Of a stretch of 64,000 nucleotides of DNA, positions 40,121-49,755 are shown one piece after another (position 1 is the first letter of the stretch; every line of letters begins with the position of its first letter). Made by a program: the position numbers and the translations under genes. The stretch comes from Roseibium sp. Sym1. Its GTDB lineage: Bacteria; Pseudomonadota; Alphaproteobacteria; Rhizobiales; Stappiaceae. The stretch lies in assembly GCF_027359675.1 (NCBI RefSeq), contig NZ_CP114786.1, positions 2,050,501 through 2,114,500 of the forward strand, in the 5' to 3' direction. The notes beneath the pieces were generated by a model. The model searched no databases. It had not been told where the DNA came from and was given only the letters and a program-made list of their open reading frames with translations.

Positions 40121-40888
40121 ATGCTCAAAAGATTGCTGTCGGATTCGGTTTCACTGGTGTTCGGAAATCTTGAAGCCGTTTTCAAGGTGTGCGGCAGCTG
40201 GTTTGTGTTGCAGTTCGTGTTGATGACCATCATCCAGCTGTCCATCGGGGACAGCGGCCGGCTGGAAGCAAATCCGGGGGCCGCAGTGCTGCTGTCGCTG
40301 GTCGTGATGATCTTCTCCCTGGTGTCTTCCGCGAGCATTTCCGTCGCCTGGCACCGATTTGGCCTGATCGGAGAGCAGCCCGGGCTGATTCACCTGAAGT
40401 TTTCGGGTGTCGAGTTTTCATTCGTTCTCAAGTCGCTTCTCCTCGGCCTGCTGATGATCGGTGCGTGGCTCGTTGTCATGCTGATCCACTTCACGATCGG
40501 TGCCCCGGCGATTACCGGAGTTTTCGCACTGCTCGTCATGGCGTTTGCCATTCCGACCTTTTTCCGGTTCTCGCTCATTCTGCCCGCAACGGCGGTGGAG
40601 CGGCCTATCGGGCTCGGGCAGGCCTATGCGATCAGTGAAGGCCTGGGATGGCGCATGTTCCTTGCCACCATTATTCTCGCGCTGCCGTTTGTCCTCGGGG
40701 GGATGTTCATCGGCTACCTGCTGCAGGAAGTCGCCGGAGGATTGCCGCTGCTGCTGATCCAGATGAAGATGCTCGTGCTCAATGTGCTCATTCAGATCAT
40801 CGTCACGGTGCTCGGCATTTCGGTGCTGACGGCCGGTTACCGCATGGCCATGGAAAACCGGTCCGTGGAACCGCAAGTCTTCGACTGA
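40121..40888 (+). CDS. Polytopic membrane protein, copy 1 of a tandem pair
   Basis: A 255-residue protein with about six membrane helices and no catalytic motif. The central LVMAFAIPTFFRFSLILPATAVERPIGLGQAYAISEGLGWRM is similar in plan to the 41009-41896 protein and, more distantly, to the pair at 12700 and 15654 (conserved PA-x-x-x-E/D then a small-residue helix). It starts at ATG 40121 in a long hydrophobic frame. Confidence 0.65.
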   Translation: MLKRLLSDSVSLVFGNLEAVFKVCGSWFVLQFVLMTIIQLSIGDSGRLEANPGAAVLLSLVVMIFSLVSSASISVAWHRFGLIGEQPGLIHLKFSGVEFSFVLKSLLLGLLMIGAWLVVMLIHFTIGAPAITGVFALLVMAFAIPTFFRFSLILPATAVERPIGLGQAYAISEGLGWRMFLATIILALPFVLGGMFIGYLLQEVAGGLPLLLIQMKMLVLNVLIQIIVTVLGISVLTAGYRMAMENRSVEPQVFD

Positions 40889-41008
40889 GCGGGCTGTGTT
40901 GGTCCGCGCCGCCCATTTTGCGTGCTGCTGTCTTGTCCCGCAGTCGGTACTGGCATGGCCGCCCAAATCCGGTATCCTGCCCCCGATTGCAAAACACAGG
41001 ATCGAGGC

Positions 41009-41896
41009 ATGTTTCTCACCGTTCTGGAACGGTCGCTTTCTCTGGCGCAGCACAATTTCGGCACGCTGTTCAGGACTGGCTGGGCCTATATCCTGCTGCT
41101 GGTCGCGCTGAATTTCGCCATAGGCGCCTCCTTGATGCCGGAAGCCGGGTTCAAGACGGTGTCCTATATGACTGAACCGGTGGCCGCCGCGGACGAGGGA
41201 GCGCTCAGGGCCCTGGCCGCGATCGGCAATCTGCTTGTCGGTTTTTCCATCGCCATTGCCTATGTCCGGCGGATCCTGATCGGCGCACAGGATTTTCCCG
41301 TGACGATCGGCATGCGCACGCTCCGGGTGATCGTCTACCAGATCGTCCTCGGCCTGATCGGTCTGCTGTCGCTGATCCCGCTGGTCATCATCGCCTCGGC
41401 CATTGCCGCGCTGACAGCGGGTTTCGGCTTGCTGTTGCTGTTCCTCGCGCCCTTTGTCGCGCTGATGGTCGTGCAGAAATTTTCAGTCGTGCTGCCGGCG
41501 GCTGCCGTCGACGACCCGCTGAGCCTGAAGGAAAGCTGGCACGCCACGAAGGGACTTGGCTGGTCCATGGCCTTCGCCGCCCTGGTGATGAGCCTCCTGG
41601 CAGGCGCCCTGGTCGGGATCTGGGCTCTGGTCCTGTGGGTCAGCGACGGGCTGCTTCCGGCCAGCCTGGCGTGGCAGCAGATCCGTTCCGCGGTCTTTCC
41701 CATGGGCACGATGCTGATCTTCGTCTGGATCTTCGCCAGCCTGCACGGCACGTTCTACGGCCTGATCCGCGAACGTTTCGTCGAAAATCTGGGACTTAAG
41801 ACCGAGGACCTGGCCAAGGTCGAATCCAGCCGGGCCAATACGCGCTCCAGGGCGCAAAAGGCACTGGACGGGGCGCAGCGCATGAACCGGCGCTGA
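41009..41896 (+). CDS. Polytopic membrane protein, copy 2 of a tandem pair
   Basis: A 295-residue protein with about six membrane helices, beginning LERSLSLAQHNFGTLFRTGWAYILLL. Conserved with its neighbour: LVVQKFSVVLPAAAVDDPLSLKESWHATKGLGWSM. A positive C-terminal tail (RANTRSRAQKALDGAQRMNRR) is likely cytoplasmic. GAGG lies just upstream of the ATG. Function unknown. Confidence 0.65.
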   Translation: MFLTVLERSLSLAQHNFGTLFRTGWAYILLLVALNFAIGASLMPEAGFKTVSYMTEPVAAADEGALRALAAIGNLLVGFSIAIAYVRRILIGAQDFPVTIGMRTLRVIVYQIVLGLIGLLSLIPLVIIASAIAALTAGFGLLLLFLAPFVALMVVQKFSVVLPAAAVDDPLSLKESWHATKGLGWSMAFAALVMSLLAGALVGIWALVLWVSDGLLPASLAWQQIRSAVFPMGTMLIFVWIFASLHGTFYGLIRERFVENLGLKTEDLAKVESSRANTRSRAQKALDGAQRMNRR

Positions 41897-41953
41897 TTTT
41901 CACCGGTCCGGGTGATGAAATCCAAAGTGCACGGCCCCCGCTACACCCACAGC

Positions 41954-42057
41954 GTCATCCTGAGGAGCGCGCTTGCGCGCGTCTCGAAGGATCCGCGGCA
42001 CACTCCGGGACAAGCGGCCCATCCTTCGAGACGGACCTGACGGTCCTCCTCAGGATG
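41954..42057. repeat. Two REP-like units (family A)
   Basis: Units at 41954-41993 and 42020-42057, opposite orientation, with ends GTCATCCTGAGGAG / CTCGAAGGATC. Same family as 22954-23156 and 33920-34024. Lies between the membrane-protein gene and bdhA. Confidence 0.85.
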
Positions 42058-42198
42058 AGGCAGCGGGTTTAGCGGAGGTCGTGAGGAAGACGGGCTTTTA
42101 GGCATTACAGACGATCACTTTTCACGACTTCGATGTTGCAGTGCGGCGAGAACTGGTGAACTCTGTGCCGAAATTTCAGTCTTCGGGAGATCCTCAAC

Positions 42199-42981
42199 AT
42201 GCTTGCCAACAAAACCGCCGTCGTCACCGGGTCGACCTCCGGGATCGGTCTGGGCTGTGCCCGGGCCTTTGCGGAAAAGGGCGCCAATGTCGTCATCAAC
42301 GGTCTGGGCGATGCGGACGAGATTGAAAAGACCCGCGCCGCCATCGAGTCCGATTATGGCGTGCGCTGCCTGTATTCTCCCGCCAACATGCTGAACGGCG
42401 ACGAGATCGCCGGCATGATCGCGGATGCGGAAAAGGAATTCGGCAGCGTCGACGTGCTGGTGAACAACGCCGGCATCCAGTTCGTCTCGCCGGTCGACGA
42501 GTTCCCGATCGACAAGTGGGACGCGATCATCGCGATCAACCTGACCTCCGCGTTTCATGCCATTCGCGCCGCGCTGCCGGGGATGAAGAAAAACGGCTGG
42601 GGCCGGATCATCAACACCGCCTCGGCCCACGCGCTGGTGGCCTCGCCCTACAAGTCCGCCTATGTCGCGGCCAAGCACGGCATTGCCGGCCTGACCAAGA
42701 CCGTCGCGCTGGAAGTGGCGCAGCAGGGCATCACCGTGAACGCGATCTGCCCGGGCTATGTCTGGACACCGCTGGTCGAGGCGCAGATCCCGGACACGAT
42801 GAAGGCGCGCAACATGACCGAGGAAGAGGTCAAGAACGACGTCATGCTGGCGGCCCAGCCGACCAAGCAGTTCGTCACCATCGAACAGGTCGCCGGCTAC
42901 GCGGTGTTCCTGTGCTCCGACACGGCATCCTCGATCACCGGTTCCATCCTGCCGATCGACGGCGGTTGGACCGCGCACTGA
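42199..42981 (+). CDS. bdhA: 3-hydroxybutyrate dehydrogenase
   Basis: A 260-residue short-chain dehydrogenase. NAD motif TGSTSGIGLGCARAF at the N-terminus, VLVNNAGIQFV, and the catalytic Ser-Tyr-Lys in INTASAHALVASPYKSAYVAAKHG. The length and the ending ITGSILPIDGGWTAH match D-3-hydroxybutyrate dehydrogenase. It oxidises 3-hydroxybutyrate from polyhydroxybutyrate turnover to acetoacetate. The patatin gene follows after 43 bp, a common pairing in rhizobia. Confidence 0.93.
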   Translation: MLANKTAVVTGSTSGIGLGCARAFAEKGANVVINGLGDADEIEKTRAAIESDYGVRCLYSPANMLNGDEIAGMIADAEKEFGSVDVLVNNAGIQFVSPVDEFPIDKWDAIIAINLTSAFHAIRAALPGMKKNGWGRIINTASAHALVASPYKSAYVAAKHGIAGLTKTVALEVAQQGITVNAICPGYVWTPLVEAQIPDTMKARNMTEEEVKNDVMLAAQPTKQFVTIEQVAGYAVFLCSDTASSITGSILPIDGGWTAH

Positions 42982-43024
42982 CACCCTGGGATACGCCTGA
43001 CTTCTCCAGACAAGGAGGCCTGCC

Positions 43025-44038
43025 ATGGCCCCGCCCAAGAACATTAACCTGGCCCTTCAGGGGGGAGGTGCCCATGGCGCCTTCACCTGGGGCGTCCTGG
43101 ACTGGTTCCTGGAAGACAGCCGCTTTTCGATAGATGCCATCACGGGAACCTCCGCCGGCGCCATGAATGGGGTGGTGCTCGCCAGCGGCATGGAATCGGG
43201 CGGCGAGGACGGCGCCCGAGAAAGTCTGGAATCGTTCTGGCGCGAAGTCAGTCAGCAGGCGCAGTACAGCCCGATCCGGCGCTCACCGCTCGACAAGTTT
43301 CTGGGTGAATGGAGCCTGGATCATTCGCCGAGTTATCTCTTCTTCGACGTGATGACGCGCTTTGCCTCGCCCTACGAATTCAACCCGCTCAACGCCAACC
43401 CGCTGCGCGACGTGGTCGAGAAAATCGTCGATTTCGACAAGGTGCATCGCTGTTCGGACATAAAGCTGTTCATCGCGGCCACCAATGTCTTCACCGGCAA
43501 GATCCGGGTGTTCCGGGAAAAGGAAGTCACGCTGGACGCGGTCATGGCCTCGGCCTGCCTGCCGCAGATGTTCCAGGCGGTCGAGATTGACGGCGAACCC
43601 TATTGGGACGGTGGCTATATGGGCAATCCACCGCTGTATCCGCTGTTTTACGAGACCAAAACCCCGGACGTCGTGCTCATTCAGATCAATCCGACGGAAC
43701 GCCGCGAGGTTCCCAAGAGCGCACGGGAAATCGTCAACCGGCTGAACGAGATAACCTTCAATTCAACGCTGCTGAGAGAGCTCCGGGCCATCGACTTTGT
43801 CACCAGGCTGGTCGAGGAAGGCAAGTTGCCGGACGACGAATACATGAAGGTGCATATGCACCGGATTTCGGCCGGCGAGCTGAAACCCCTGCACGCATCC
43901 TCCAAGCTCAATGCCGAATGGAGTTTCCTGACCCATCTGCGCGATCTTGGCCGCGAGACGGCCAGGGACTGGCTCGACAGGCATTTCGATGACATCGGCA
44001 AACGTTCGACGCTCGACCTGCGTGCGGAAATCGGGTGA
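43025..44038 (+). CDS. Patatin-like phospholipase
   Basis: A 337-residue serine hydrolase with the oxyanion loop LQGGGAHGAFTWGVLD, the nucleophile elbow GTSAGAMNG and the dyad aspartate in DGGYMGNPPL. It would act as an acyl hydrolase on lipids or, given its bdhA neighbour, possibly on polyhydroxyalkanoate material, which is inference. The same pairing occurs in other alphaproteobacteria. SD AAGGAGG lies just upstream of ATG 43025. Confidence 0.9.
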   Translation: MAPPKNINLALQGGGAHGAFTWGVLDWFLEDSRFSIDAITGTSAGAMNGVVLASGMESGGEDGARESLESFWREVSQQAQYSPIRRSPLDKFLGEWSLDHSPSYLFFDVMTRFASPYEFNPLNANPLRDVVEKIVDFDKVHRCSDIKLFIAATNVFTGKIRVFREKEVTLDAVMASACLPQMFQAVEIDGEPYWDGGYMGNPPLYPLFYETKTPDVVLIQINPTERREVPKSAREIVNRLNEITFNSTLLRELRAIDFVTRLVEEGKLPDDEYMKVHMHRISAGELKPLHASSKLNAEWSFLTHLRDLGRETARDWLDRHFDDIGKRSTLDLRAEIG

Positions 44039-44263
44039 GCCGCGGACTCGGCCGGAGCTGTTAAGCATTTGTTAGCCGTGTTTGCAGCCGGCGTTGCAAA
44101 ATGCGATGCAATGCCTGTGAAGAAAGTCTGAACGAATTCAGCATCTTGTGAATTTCCCCTGGTCATCTTCCAGATGTTGTGGCTTTCTGCCCGACAACAA
44201 ATTGGCAAGGCTTTTGCGTTGTGATCGGCACGCTGATTGTCAGGTAGTGCGTCGTCAGCGCTT

Positions 44264-44329
44264 GATGTGGACGGAAGAAGCGGGCATCTGCGACCCCGCC
44301 CGTTTCTTCCCTCCCTCAGGGTCCACATC
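44264..44329. ncRNA. Strong stem-loop, candidate small RNA or leader structure
   Basis: GATGTGGAC (44264-44272) pairs with GTCCACATC (44321-44329), and inside it GAAGAAGCGGGC (44274-44285) pairs with GCCCGTTTCTTC (44298-44309) except one G/U position. The loop side has CTCCCTCAGG. It lies in the 404-bp gap between the patatin and pentapeptide genes (44039-44442), with no other gene seen there. The downstream poly-T stretch (TTTTTTCAG near 44358) is loosely suited to termination. No known RNA family recognised. Confidence 0.4.
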
Positions 44330-44442
44330 GTTTCCCTCAAATCCCTATCATTTGCGCTTTTTTCAGTTTTCTGTCAGTCCATGGGCCTTAAAGTGCCGTT
44401 TTGGAGACCTATTTCTTTTTGAAACAGGCTAAAGGACAGAAA

Positions 44443-45273
44443 ATGAGCGACAGGTTGACCCGGGTTCTGGCCGGATGCTTCGGTGTAATGGCGATGGTCG
44501 CAGCAATCACTGCGGTGCAAGCGGGCAGCGATGCAGAGCGGATGGCGGAAATCAAGGAAAAGGGCGGATGTCCCCGCTGTGACCTCAGGCTTGCCGAGCT
44601 GCGTTTTCTCTCGGTGGACAAGGCTGATTTCGGCAGGGCGAACCTGCGCGAAACGGACCTGAAGGAAGCGGTGCTGACCAACGGAAATTTCGAGAGGGCC
44701 GATTTCCGCCGTGCAGAGGCCGAGCGCGCGAATTTCTCGGGCAGCAATTTCTACGCCGCCAGCATGCGTTCCGTCGACCTGGAAAAGGCCAATCTCATCG
44801 ATGCCGGCTTTCAGGGGGCGGACCTGCGGGATGCGGACCTGAATGCGGTGCTGGCCGGCGGTGCCGATTTCGAGGATGCTGACATGCGCAATGTGTTCCT
44901 GATCCGCTCGGTTGCGCCGGGAGCCTCGTTCAGGAACGCCAAGCTGGATGATGCAAATCTTGAACGCGTCGACCTGACCGACGCGAATTTCGAGGGCGCG
45001 CGGATGCGGCAGGCCAAGCTGGACCGGGTCAGGGCGCACAATGCGAATTTTGCAGGCGCGGACATGTCGGGTGTTCGTCTCGTCAGCTCCGACCTGTCCG
45101 GGGCCAACCTGACGGATGTCGATTTCGACGGGGCGCTGCTGCGCCGGACGCGCCTGGTCGGCGCGGACCTGACCGGCGCTTACAATCTCGATCCAGCCAG
45201 GATACTTGGGGCGTGTGGGGATTCGACCACAAAGCTGCCCCGGGGGATCGAGCTGATCGAGTGTTCCGAATAG
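44443..45273 (+). CDS. Exported pentapeptide-repeat protein
   Basis: A 276-residue protein with a signal peptide (VLAGCFGVMAMVAAITAVQA) and a CPRC pair in GGCPRCDLRL. From residue 50 to 240 it has tandem A(D/N)LxX repeats: ADFGRANLRETDL, ANFSGSNF, ADLRDADLNA, ANLTDVDFDG. These form a right-handed quadrilateral beta helix. Exported members are less well understood than the gyrase-protecting Qnr type. A strong terminator follows. Confidence 0.88.
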   Translation: MSDRLTRVLAGCFGVMAMVAAITAVQAGSDAERMAEIKEKGGCPRCDLRLAELRFLSVDKADFGRANLRETDLKEAVLTNGNFERADFRRAEAERANFSGSNFYAASMRSVDLEKANLIDAGFQGADLRDADLNAVLAGGADFEDADMRNVFLIRSVAPGASFRNAKLDDANLERVDLTDANFEGARMRQAKLDRVRAHNANFAGADMSGVRLVSSDLSGANLTDVDFDGALLRRTRLVGADLTGAYNLDPARILGACGDSTTKLPRGIELIECSE

Positions 45274-45298
45274 GGGCTGTCGTCCCGATTTACCCACC

Positions 45299-45328
45299 AA
45301 AAAAGGAGGCAGGTCTGCCTCCTTTTTT
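45299..45328. terminator. Bidirectional terminator between the pentapeptide and MipA genes
   Basis: AAAAAAGGAGGCAG and CTGCCTCCTTTTTT form a 14-bp stem with a 2-base spacer; the flanking A and T runs let it work on both strands. The opposing genes are convergent here. Confidence 0.9.
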
Positions 45329-45398
45329 CATTCCGGGCGTTCTTCAGGTCACCTTGCGGGGATCAACCGCCGGTGCGAAGTGCGCTGTGAAACCGTGG

Positions 45399-46202
45399 TC
45401 AGTTGAACAGGTCGAAGGCAAACCGGTAGGTCACACCGACGCCGACGCTGAACTGGTCCTCACTGCCGTTCTTGGCAATCGGACTGTCCGCCGCCTCACC
45501 GATCAGACGGTCGTAGCCGCCCTGAACGTGCAGGCGGACATCGTCGTTGAAATCGTAGCTGGCGCGTGCTGCAAGGCCCAGGCTCTTGAAACCGCTGCCC
45601 GGGTTGTAACGGCTCAGCTGGCCGCCGCTGGCGGCGGCTTCGGCGGCAGAAACGCCGAAATAGGTGTCCATGTAATCGTCAGAGGCGAAGTCCGCACGCG
45701 GGCCGAAGCTGACTTCCCATTTTTCCGCCGGATAGATGATGCCGTCGACGCCGAGCTGGCCGACCTGGCCCGTGTGGCCGTTGATGCCCTGGCGCAGCTC
45801 GGCGAAGGCCCGGAAATGTTCCGTCCGGAAGCCGCCGCCAAGGCCGAGTTCAAGGGCCCAGTCGATGGTGTTTGTGCCGGTCAGGTCCGCAGAGTCGCTG
45901 GCCTTGCGTTCGCCGATGAAGTTGAACGATGGATAGAAGAAAACGCCTGCGCGGCGCCTGCCGTCAACGACCTGACCCAGGCCGGGCACATAAAAGCGAC
46001 CGACGGAGATGAGGGGGAACGGATAGACGAGATAACTGTCGGCAGCTTCATAGCGCGGCTGCAGCGACGCACCGACACCAAGGTCGATCACGAATTGGCG
46101 GTTGGCGTCCTGGGCGGACACTTCACCACTTTGAGCCAGGGCGGCTCCGGACACAGCGCTCAGGGCAAGGGCCAGCGCGGCGCGCGACATCAGCTTCAAC
46201 AT
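45399..46202 (-). CDS. MipA/OmpV family outer membrane protein
   Basis: A 267-residue protein with a signal peptide (RAALALALSAVSGAALAQ) and a beta-barrel sequence with alternating polar/aromatic strands. VIDLGVGASLQPRYEAADSYLVYPFPLISV and the terminal GVGVTYRFAFDLFN (C-terminal aromatic) fit MipA/OmpV. It is an outer membrane barrel of unclear role; MipA scaffolds peptidoglycan enzymes in E. coli. Confidence 0.88.
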   Translation of the reverse strand: MLKLMSRAALALALSAVSGAALAQSGEVSAQDANRQFVIDLGVGASLQPRYEAADSYLVYPFPLISVGRFYVPGLGQVVDGRRRAGVFFYPSFNFIGERKASDSADLTGTNTIDWALELGLGGGFRTEHFRAFAELRQGINGHTGQVGQLGVDGIIYPAEKWEVSFGPRADFASDDYMDTYFGVSAAEAAASGGQLSRYNPGSGFKSLGLAARASYDFNDDVRLHVQGGYDRLIGEAADSPIAKNGSEDQFSVGVGVTYRFAFDLFN

Positions 46203-46426
46203 AAAGATCCATCCAGAAGGAAACCCGTTGGCTGGAAGATAGCACGAGCGCGGCTTACTCAAACCCTAAGAATTCTGGGTTTTGCCGGACTGTTGCATTT
46301 TGGCATCGCCGTTTTTCCAGGAGGGGCTGGTGCAATGAAATGGTCATTAACCGGGCTGCCGCCTTGCGGGGGCGCCTTAGGGAAGCTAAATGAAGGGAAA
46401 TTCGCAGCTTCACATCGGGACAGCAC

Positions 46427-46723
46427 ATGAGCGCTTTAGTCGGATCGTTATTGGATGTGGTGGGTCTGGCCCTCTACCTCTATTCCCTCGTCATCATCGC
46501 AAGTGCGATTTTCTCGTGGCTGTTCGCCTTCAATATTGTCAATTCGAGCAATCAGTTCATCAACACGATCGGACGTGTGCTCTACAACCTGACCGAACCG
46601 GCGTTGCGGCCGATTCGCCGATTCCTGCCGGACCTGGGCGGTGTCGACATCTCCCCCGTGATCCTGCTGCTGATCATCTGGTTCCTGCAGAGCTTCATCG
46701 CGCGTCTGAGCTACGGCATGTAG
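46427..46723 (+). CDS. YggT family membrane protein
   Basis: A 98-residue protein with two membrane segments and the YggT core ([58 protein letters not shown]). The family lies near secretion, cell-division or turgor genes in different bacteria; no role is fixed. Confidence 0.9.
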   Translation: MSALVGSLLDVVGLALYLYSLVIIASAIFSWLFAFNIVNSSNQFINTIGRVLYNLTEPALRPIRRFLPDLGGVDISPVILLLIIWFLQSFIARLSYGM

Positions 46724-46886
46724 AGACCGGACAGGCGTCCGGTTGCGGCGGCCGGCACACCTTGAGGGCACCGCCAGCGCTGCTTACGCTTCGCCCGGCC
46801 GGAAAGGTGCGAGACGGGACGTGCCATTTTCAACAAGCTGACCCGGGGAAAATCCCGGCTGCCGTTGTTGCCGGTCCGTCTTCGGA

Positions 46887-47078
46887 TCACTCTTCCAGCT
46901 TGCGGGCCTCGTCCGGCAGCATGATCGGGATACCGTTGCGGATCGGGTAGGCGAGTTTCGCGGCGCGGGAGATCAGTTCACGGGCCTCTGAGTCATATTC
47001 CAGAGTGCTCTTGGTCACGGGGCAGACCAGCAGCTCCAGCAGCTTGCGGTCAACGGCGCGTTCGGTTGGTTCGCTCAT
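46887..47078 (-). CDS. Trm112-family small protein
   Basis: A 63-residue UPF0434/Trm112 protein with [14 protein letters not shown] and [18 protein letters not shown]. The usual zinc-binding set is reduced to one clear cysteine. Its eukaryotic relative activates methyltransferases; the bacterial role is not certain. It lies 28 bp after the LON-domain gene. Confidence 0.9.
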   Translation of the reverse strand: MSEPTERAVDRKLLELLVCPVTKSTLEYDSEARELISRAAKLAYPIRNGIPIMLPDEARKLEE

Positions 47079-47106
47079 CGGTCAATGCTTTCGAAAGATA
47101 TGAAAA

Positions 47107-47784
47107 TCACTGCAGGGTCGTGCCGCCGTCATTCTGCGATCTGGCCATGTCCATCTCGGTGATCGCGATCAGCGTCTCGGCCCTGGTCTTGAGGTCCCGG
47201 GCCTCCAGCAGCGCCTGCTTTTCCTGCGGTCCATAGGGGCACATCATGCAGAGCGCGTTGACGAGAACTTCCGTCTCGGCCTCCGAAACGCTCTGCCAGT
47301 CGGCTTCCAGGTTGTTGGCGTCGAGATAGGCTCTCAGGGTTTTCAGCAGGCCGTTCCGGTCGACATCCTCCTCGCCCTGACCGCATTTGAGATCATGGGC
47401 AAAGGCGGCAAAGTCGCATTCGACCTCGCGGTACCTGGAATAGGTCGTCAACTCCTTGCCGAGCGCAAACCGGGTGATGCCCTGCAGGGTGATCAGGTAA
47501 CGGCCGTCGCCGGTCTCCTGGAAGCTGGTCAGGCGGCCGACGCAGCCGATACTGGCAAGGACCGGGCTGTCAGGGTCGTCGGAATGCCGGTCCGGCGAAG
47601 GCTGCACCATGCCGACCAGGCGGTTGCCGGCCAGCGCGGCGTCGATCATGTCGATATAGCGCTGCTCGAAGATGTTCAGCGGCAGCTGGGTGCGGGGCAG
47701 CAGAAGGGCGCCGGGCAGCGGAAACACCGGCAGGACCGGCGGCAAGTCCGCGATGGTCTCGTAGATGGCATTTCCCGCCTGCAT
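47107..47784 (-). CDS. LON peptidase N-terminal domain protein
   Basis: A 225-residue protein with the substrate-binding domain of Lon (VLPVFPLPGALLLPRTQLPLNIFEQRYIDMIDAAL) but no ATPase or protease domain. Such stand-alone proteins may act as adaptors. It precedes trm112 and follows ybbN on the minus strand. Confidence 0.9.
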   Translation of the reverse strand: MQAGNAIYETIADLPPVLPVFPLPGALLLPRTQLPLNIFEQRYIDMIDAALAGNRLVGMVQPSPDRHSDDPDSPVLASIGCVGRLTSFQETGDGRYLITLQGITRFALGKELTTYSRYREVECDFAAFAHDLKCGQGEEDVDRNGLLKTLRAYLDANNLEADWQSVSEAETEVLVNALCMMCPYGPQEKQALLEARDLKTRAETLIAITEMDMARSQNDGGTTLQ

Positions 47785-47866
47785 TTCAGCGCCTTCATTG
47801 TTTTCGTTATGCAGCAGCCTGCCGGTATCGTGCTGTTTTCTTAATGTGTGTCAGAAGAGGCGATCG

Positions 47867-48853
47867 TCAAGAAAACAGCACTGCCGAGAGTTTGCGCCGG
47901 CCATAGGCGCTGGCCGGGTCCTTGAAACCCCAGGCTTCGAAGAACTGAAGCAGCTGCTTGCGCGCGCCGTCCTCGTTCCAGTCCCGGTCGCGGCGGACAA
48001 TCTCGATCAGCTGGTCGACGGCGCCGGTCTTGTCGCCCTTGCCGTTGAGCCCGAGCGCCAGGTCGAATCGTGCCTGCAGATCGAGCGGATCCTTGGCGAT
48101 CCGTTCCTGAAACTCCGCCAGGTCGCCGAGCGAGGCGGCCTGCTCCGCAAGGTCCAGGGCCGCCTTGGCGGCCAGAAACGCCTCGTCGGACCGCTTGTCC
48201 TCGGGCACCAGGTCCAGGGCCTGGCCGGCGCGCTCCGGCTCCCCGGCGCCCAGATAACATTGCGCCAGCCCGGTGATCGCCGCGACGTTGTCCGGTTCCA
48301 TCTGCATGACGGCGCCGTAAAGCTGGGCGGCCTGGCCGTAGTCCTTGGCCAGGAGAAGTTCCGCGGCCTGTTCCAGGAACGCATCCGTCTGATTGACGGG
48401 CGCCGGCCCGGCGAGTTTCTCGATAAAGGCCTTCACCTGGCTTTCCGGCTGTGCGCCCATGAAACCGTCCACCGGCTGGCCGTCCTTGAAGGCGACCACG
48501 GCCGGAATGGACTGGACACCCATCTGGCCCGCGATTTCGGGGTGTTCGTCGATGTTCATCTTGGCCAGTTTTACCGTGCCGCCCGCGGCCTTCACCGCGG
48601 CCTCGATGATCGGGGTCAGCTGTTTGCACGGGCCGCACCAGGGCGCCCAGAAGTCGACGATCACCGGCTGCTGGCGGGAAGCCTCCATGACATCGGCCAT
48701 GAAGCCCTGCGTGGTGACGTCGAAAATCAGGTCGCCGCCACCGGAGGGTGCACCGCCGTCATTGCCGCCACCCTGGCCGCCGTAGCCGCCGTCCATGCTC
48801 GCGCCAAACCCGCCGCCGACCTGGCCACCGATGCTGTAGTTGCCGTTGCTCAT
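47867..48853 (-). CDS. YbbN-like thioredoxin with TPR tail
   Basis: A 328-residue protein: Gly-rich N-terminus, thioredoxin domain (about 40-150) with WAPWCGPCKQL, then a TPR-like region (from about 165) as in the co-chaperone CnoX/YbbN. The CGPC motif is intact, so it may have redox function as well. Same strand as LON and trm112 genes with a 82-bp gap. Confidence 0.9.
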   Translation of the reverse strand: MSNGNYSIGGQVGGGFGASMDGGYGGQGGGNDGGAPSGGGDLIFDVTTQGFMADVMEASRQQPVIVDFWAPWCGPCKQLTPIIEAAVKAAGGTVKLAKMNIDEHPEIAGQMGVQSIPAVVAFKDGQPVDGFMGAQPESQVKAFIEKLAGPAPVNQTDAFLEQAAELLLAKDYGQAAQLYGAVMQMEPDNVAAITGLAQCYLGAGEPERAGQALDLVPEDKRSDEAFLAAKAALDLAEQAASLGDLAEFQERIAKDPLDLQARFDLALGLNGKGDKTGAVDQLIEIVRRDRDWNEDGARKQLLQFFEAWGFKDPASAYGRRKLSAVLFS

Positions 48854-48992
48854 GTGCCCGCCTCAAATCCTGCTGCCGGCGCGCGCTGAGGCGCCGCCGT
48901 AATGTGAAAACCGTCAAAGGGTCCCGTTGGTCCCTAACATGGAGCCAATGCGCCCGAATTACAAACGTCCCGAAGGAGTTTCCGCCGCGCTT

Positions 48993-49514
48993 CTAGAGCG
49001 CAGCCGCCTTGGCCTGTTCGCTCACCGCCAGGACCTGGACGTCGTGCCCGCAGGCCCGGGCGAACTTGAGCAGGTCCTGTGCCGTGATGGAGGTGGTGGC
49101 ATCGTTTTTCAGCGGATGATAGTTCAGCACCTCGTGCTGCATCATGGCCGCGTCGAAAACCGGAGTGACCCGCAGCGTGTCCCGGTCATTGATCAGGGAA
49201 AACGGCGTCACCGAGCCGGGTTCGACGCCGAGCACGTCCATCAGCAGATCCGCGTTGCCGAAAGAGACCCGGCCCTGGGCGCCGATGACCTGGTGCACCT
49301 TCTTCAGGTCGATCTCCGCGTCGTGCAGGGCGACGATCAGGAACAGGCGTCCCTTCTTGTCCTTCACGAACAGGTTCTTCGTGTGACCGCCCGGGATCCT
49401 GTCGTGCAGGTCGCCGGATTCTGCGACCGTGAACACCGGCTGGTGATCCACGGTCGAGACCTCGATGCCGAGATCCCTGAAGCAGGCCATGAGGTCGTCG
49501 CGCGTAGCCGGCAT
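48993..49514 (-). CDS. Prolyl-tRNA editing/ProX-type deacylase
   Basis: A 173-residue YbaK/ProX domain protein: FRDLGIEVSTVDHQPVFTVAE, then HTKNLFVKDKKGRLFLIVALHD and the catalytic-type lysine motif, GSVTPFSLINDRD and EVLNYHPLKNDATTSI. It trims mischarged tRNA (Ala-tRNA-Pro type) in trans. The ybaK family contains several substrate specificities. Confidence 0.85.
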   Translation of the reverse strand: MPATRDDLMACFRDLGIEVSTVDHQPVFTVAESGDLHDRIPGGHTKNLFVKDKKGRLFLIVALHDAEIDLKKVHQVIGAQGRVSFGNADLLMDVLGVEPGSVTPFSLINDRDTLRVTPVFDAAMMQHEVLNYHPLKNDATTSITAQDLLKFARACGHDVQVLAVSEQAKAAAL

Positions 49515-49755
49515 GATTTTTCCCGAATTTTTTTCACTGCCGCGCTCAATAGCGCGATTTGGGGGTGGGGGACAAGAGGGAAAGCGGAGGAAAAGCGGCG
49601 GAAATCTGCCGATTTCCGGCGTTTTTTGCGCGCGAGATCCACAGAATGACGGCTAAAAAAAATTCTTCAATTTCAGTGTTGCAATCCGTCTCAGCATAGT
49701 TCATATACTGCGCCACCGACGCCGGGGCGGACGCCGCTCAGGTCGAGGTCGCTAT

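Noticed and set aside
44374..45300. 308-codon minus-strand frame
   Set aside because: Antisense of the pentapeptide-repeat gene; the apparent repeats are reflections of it.
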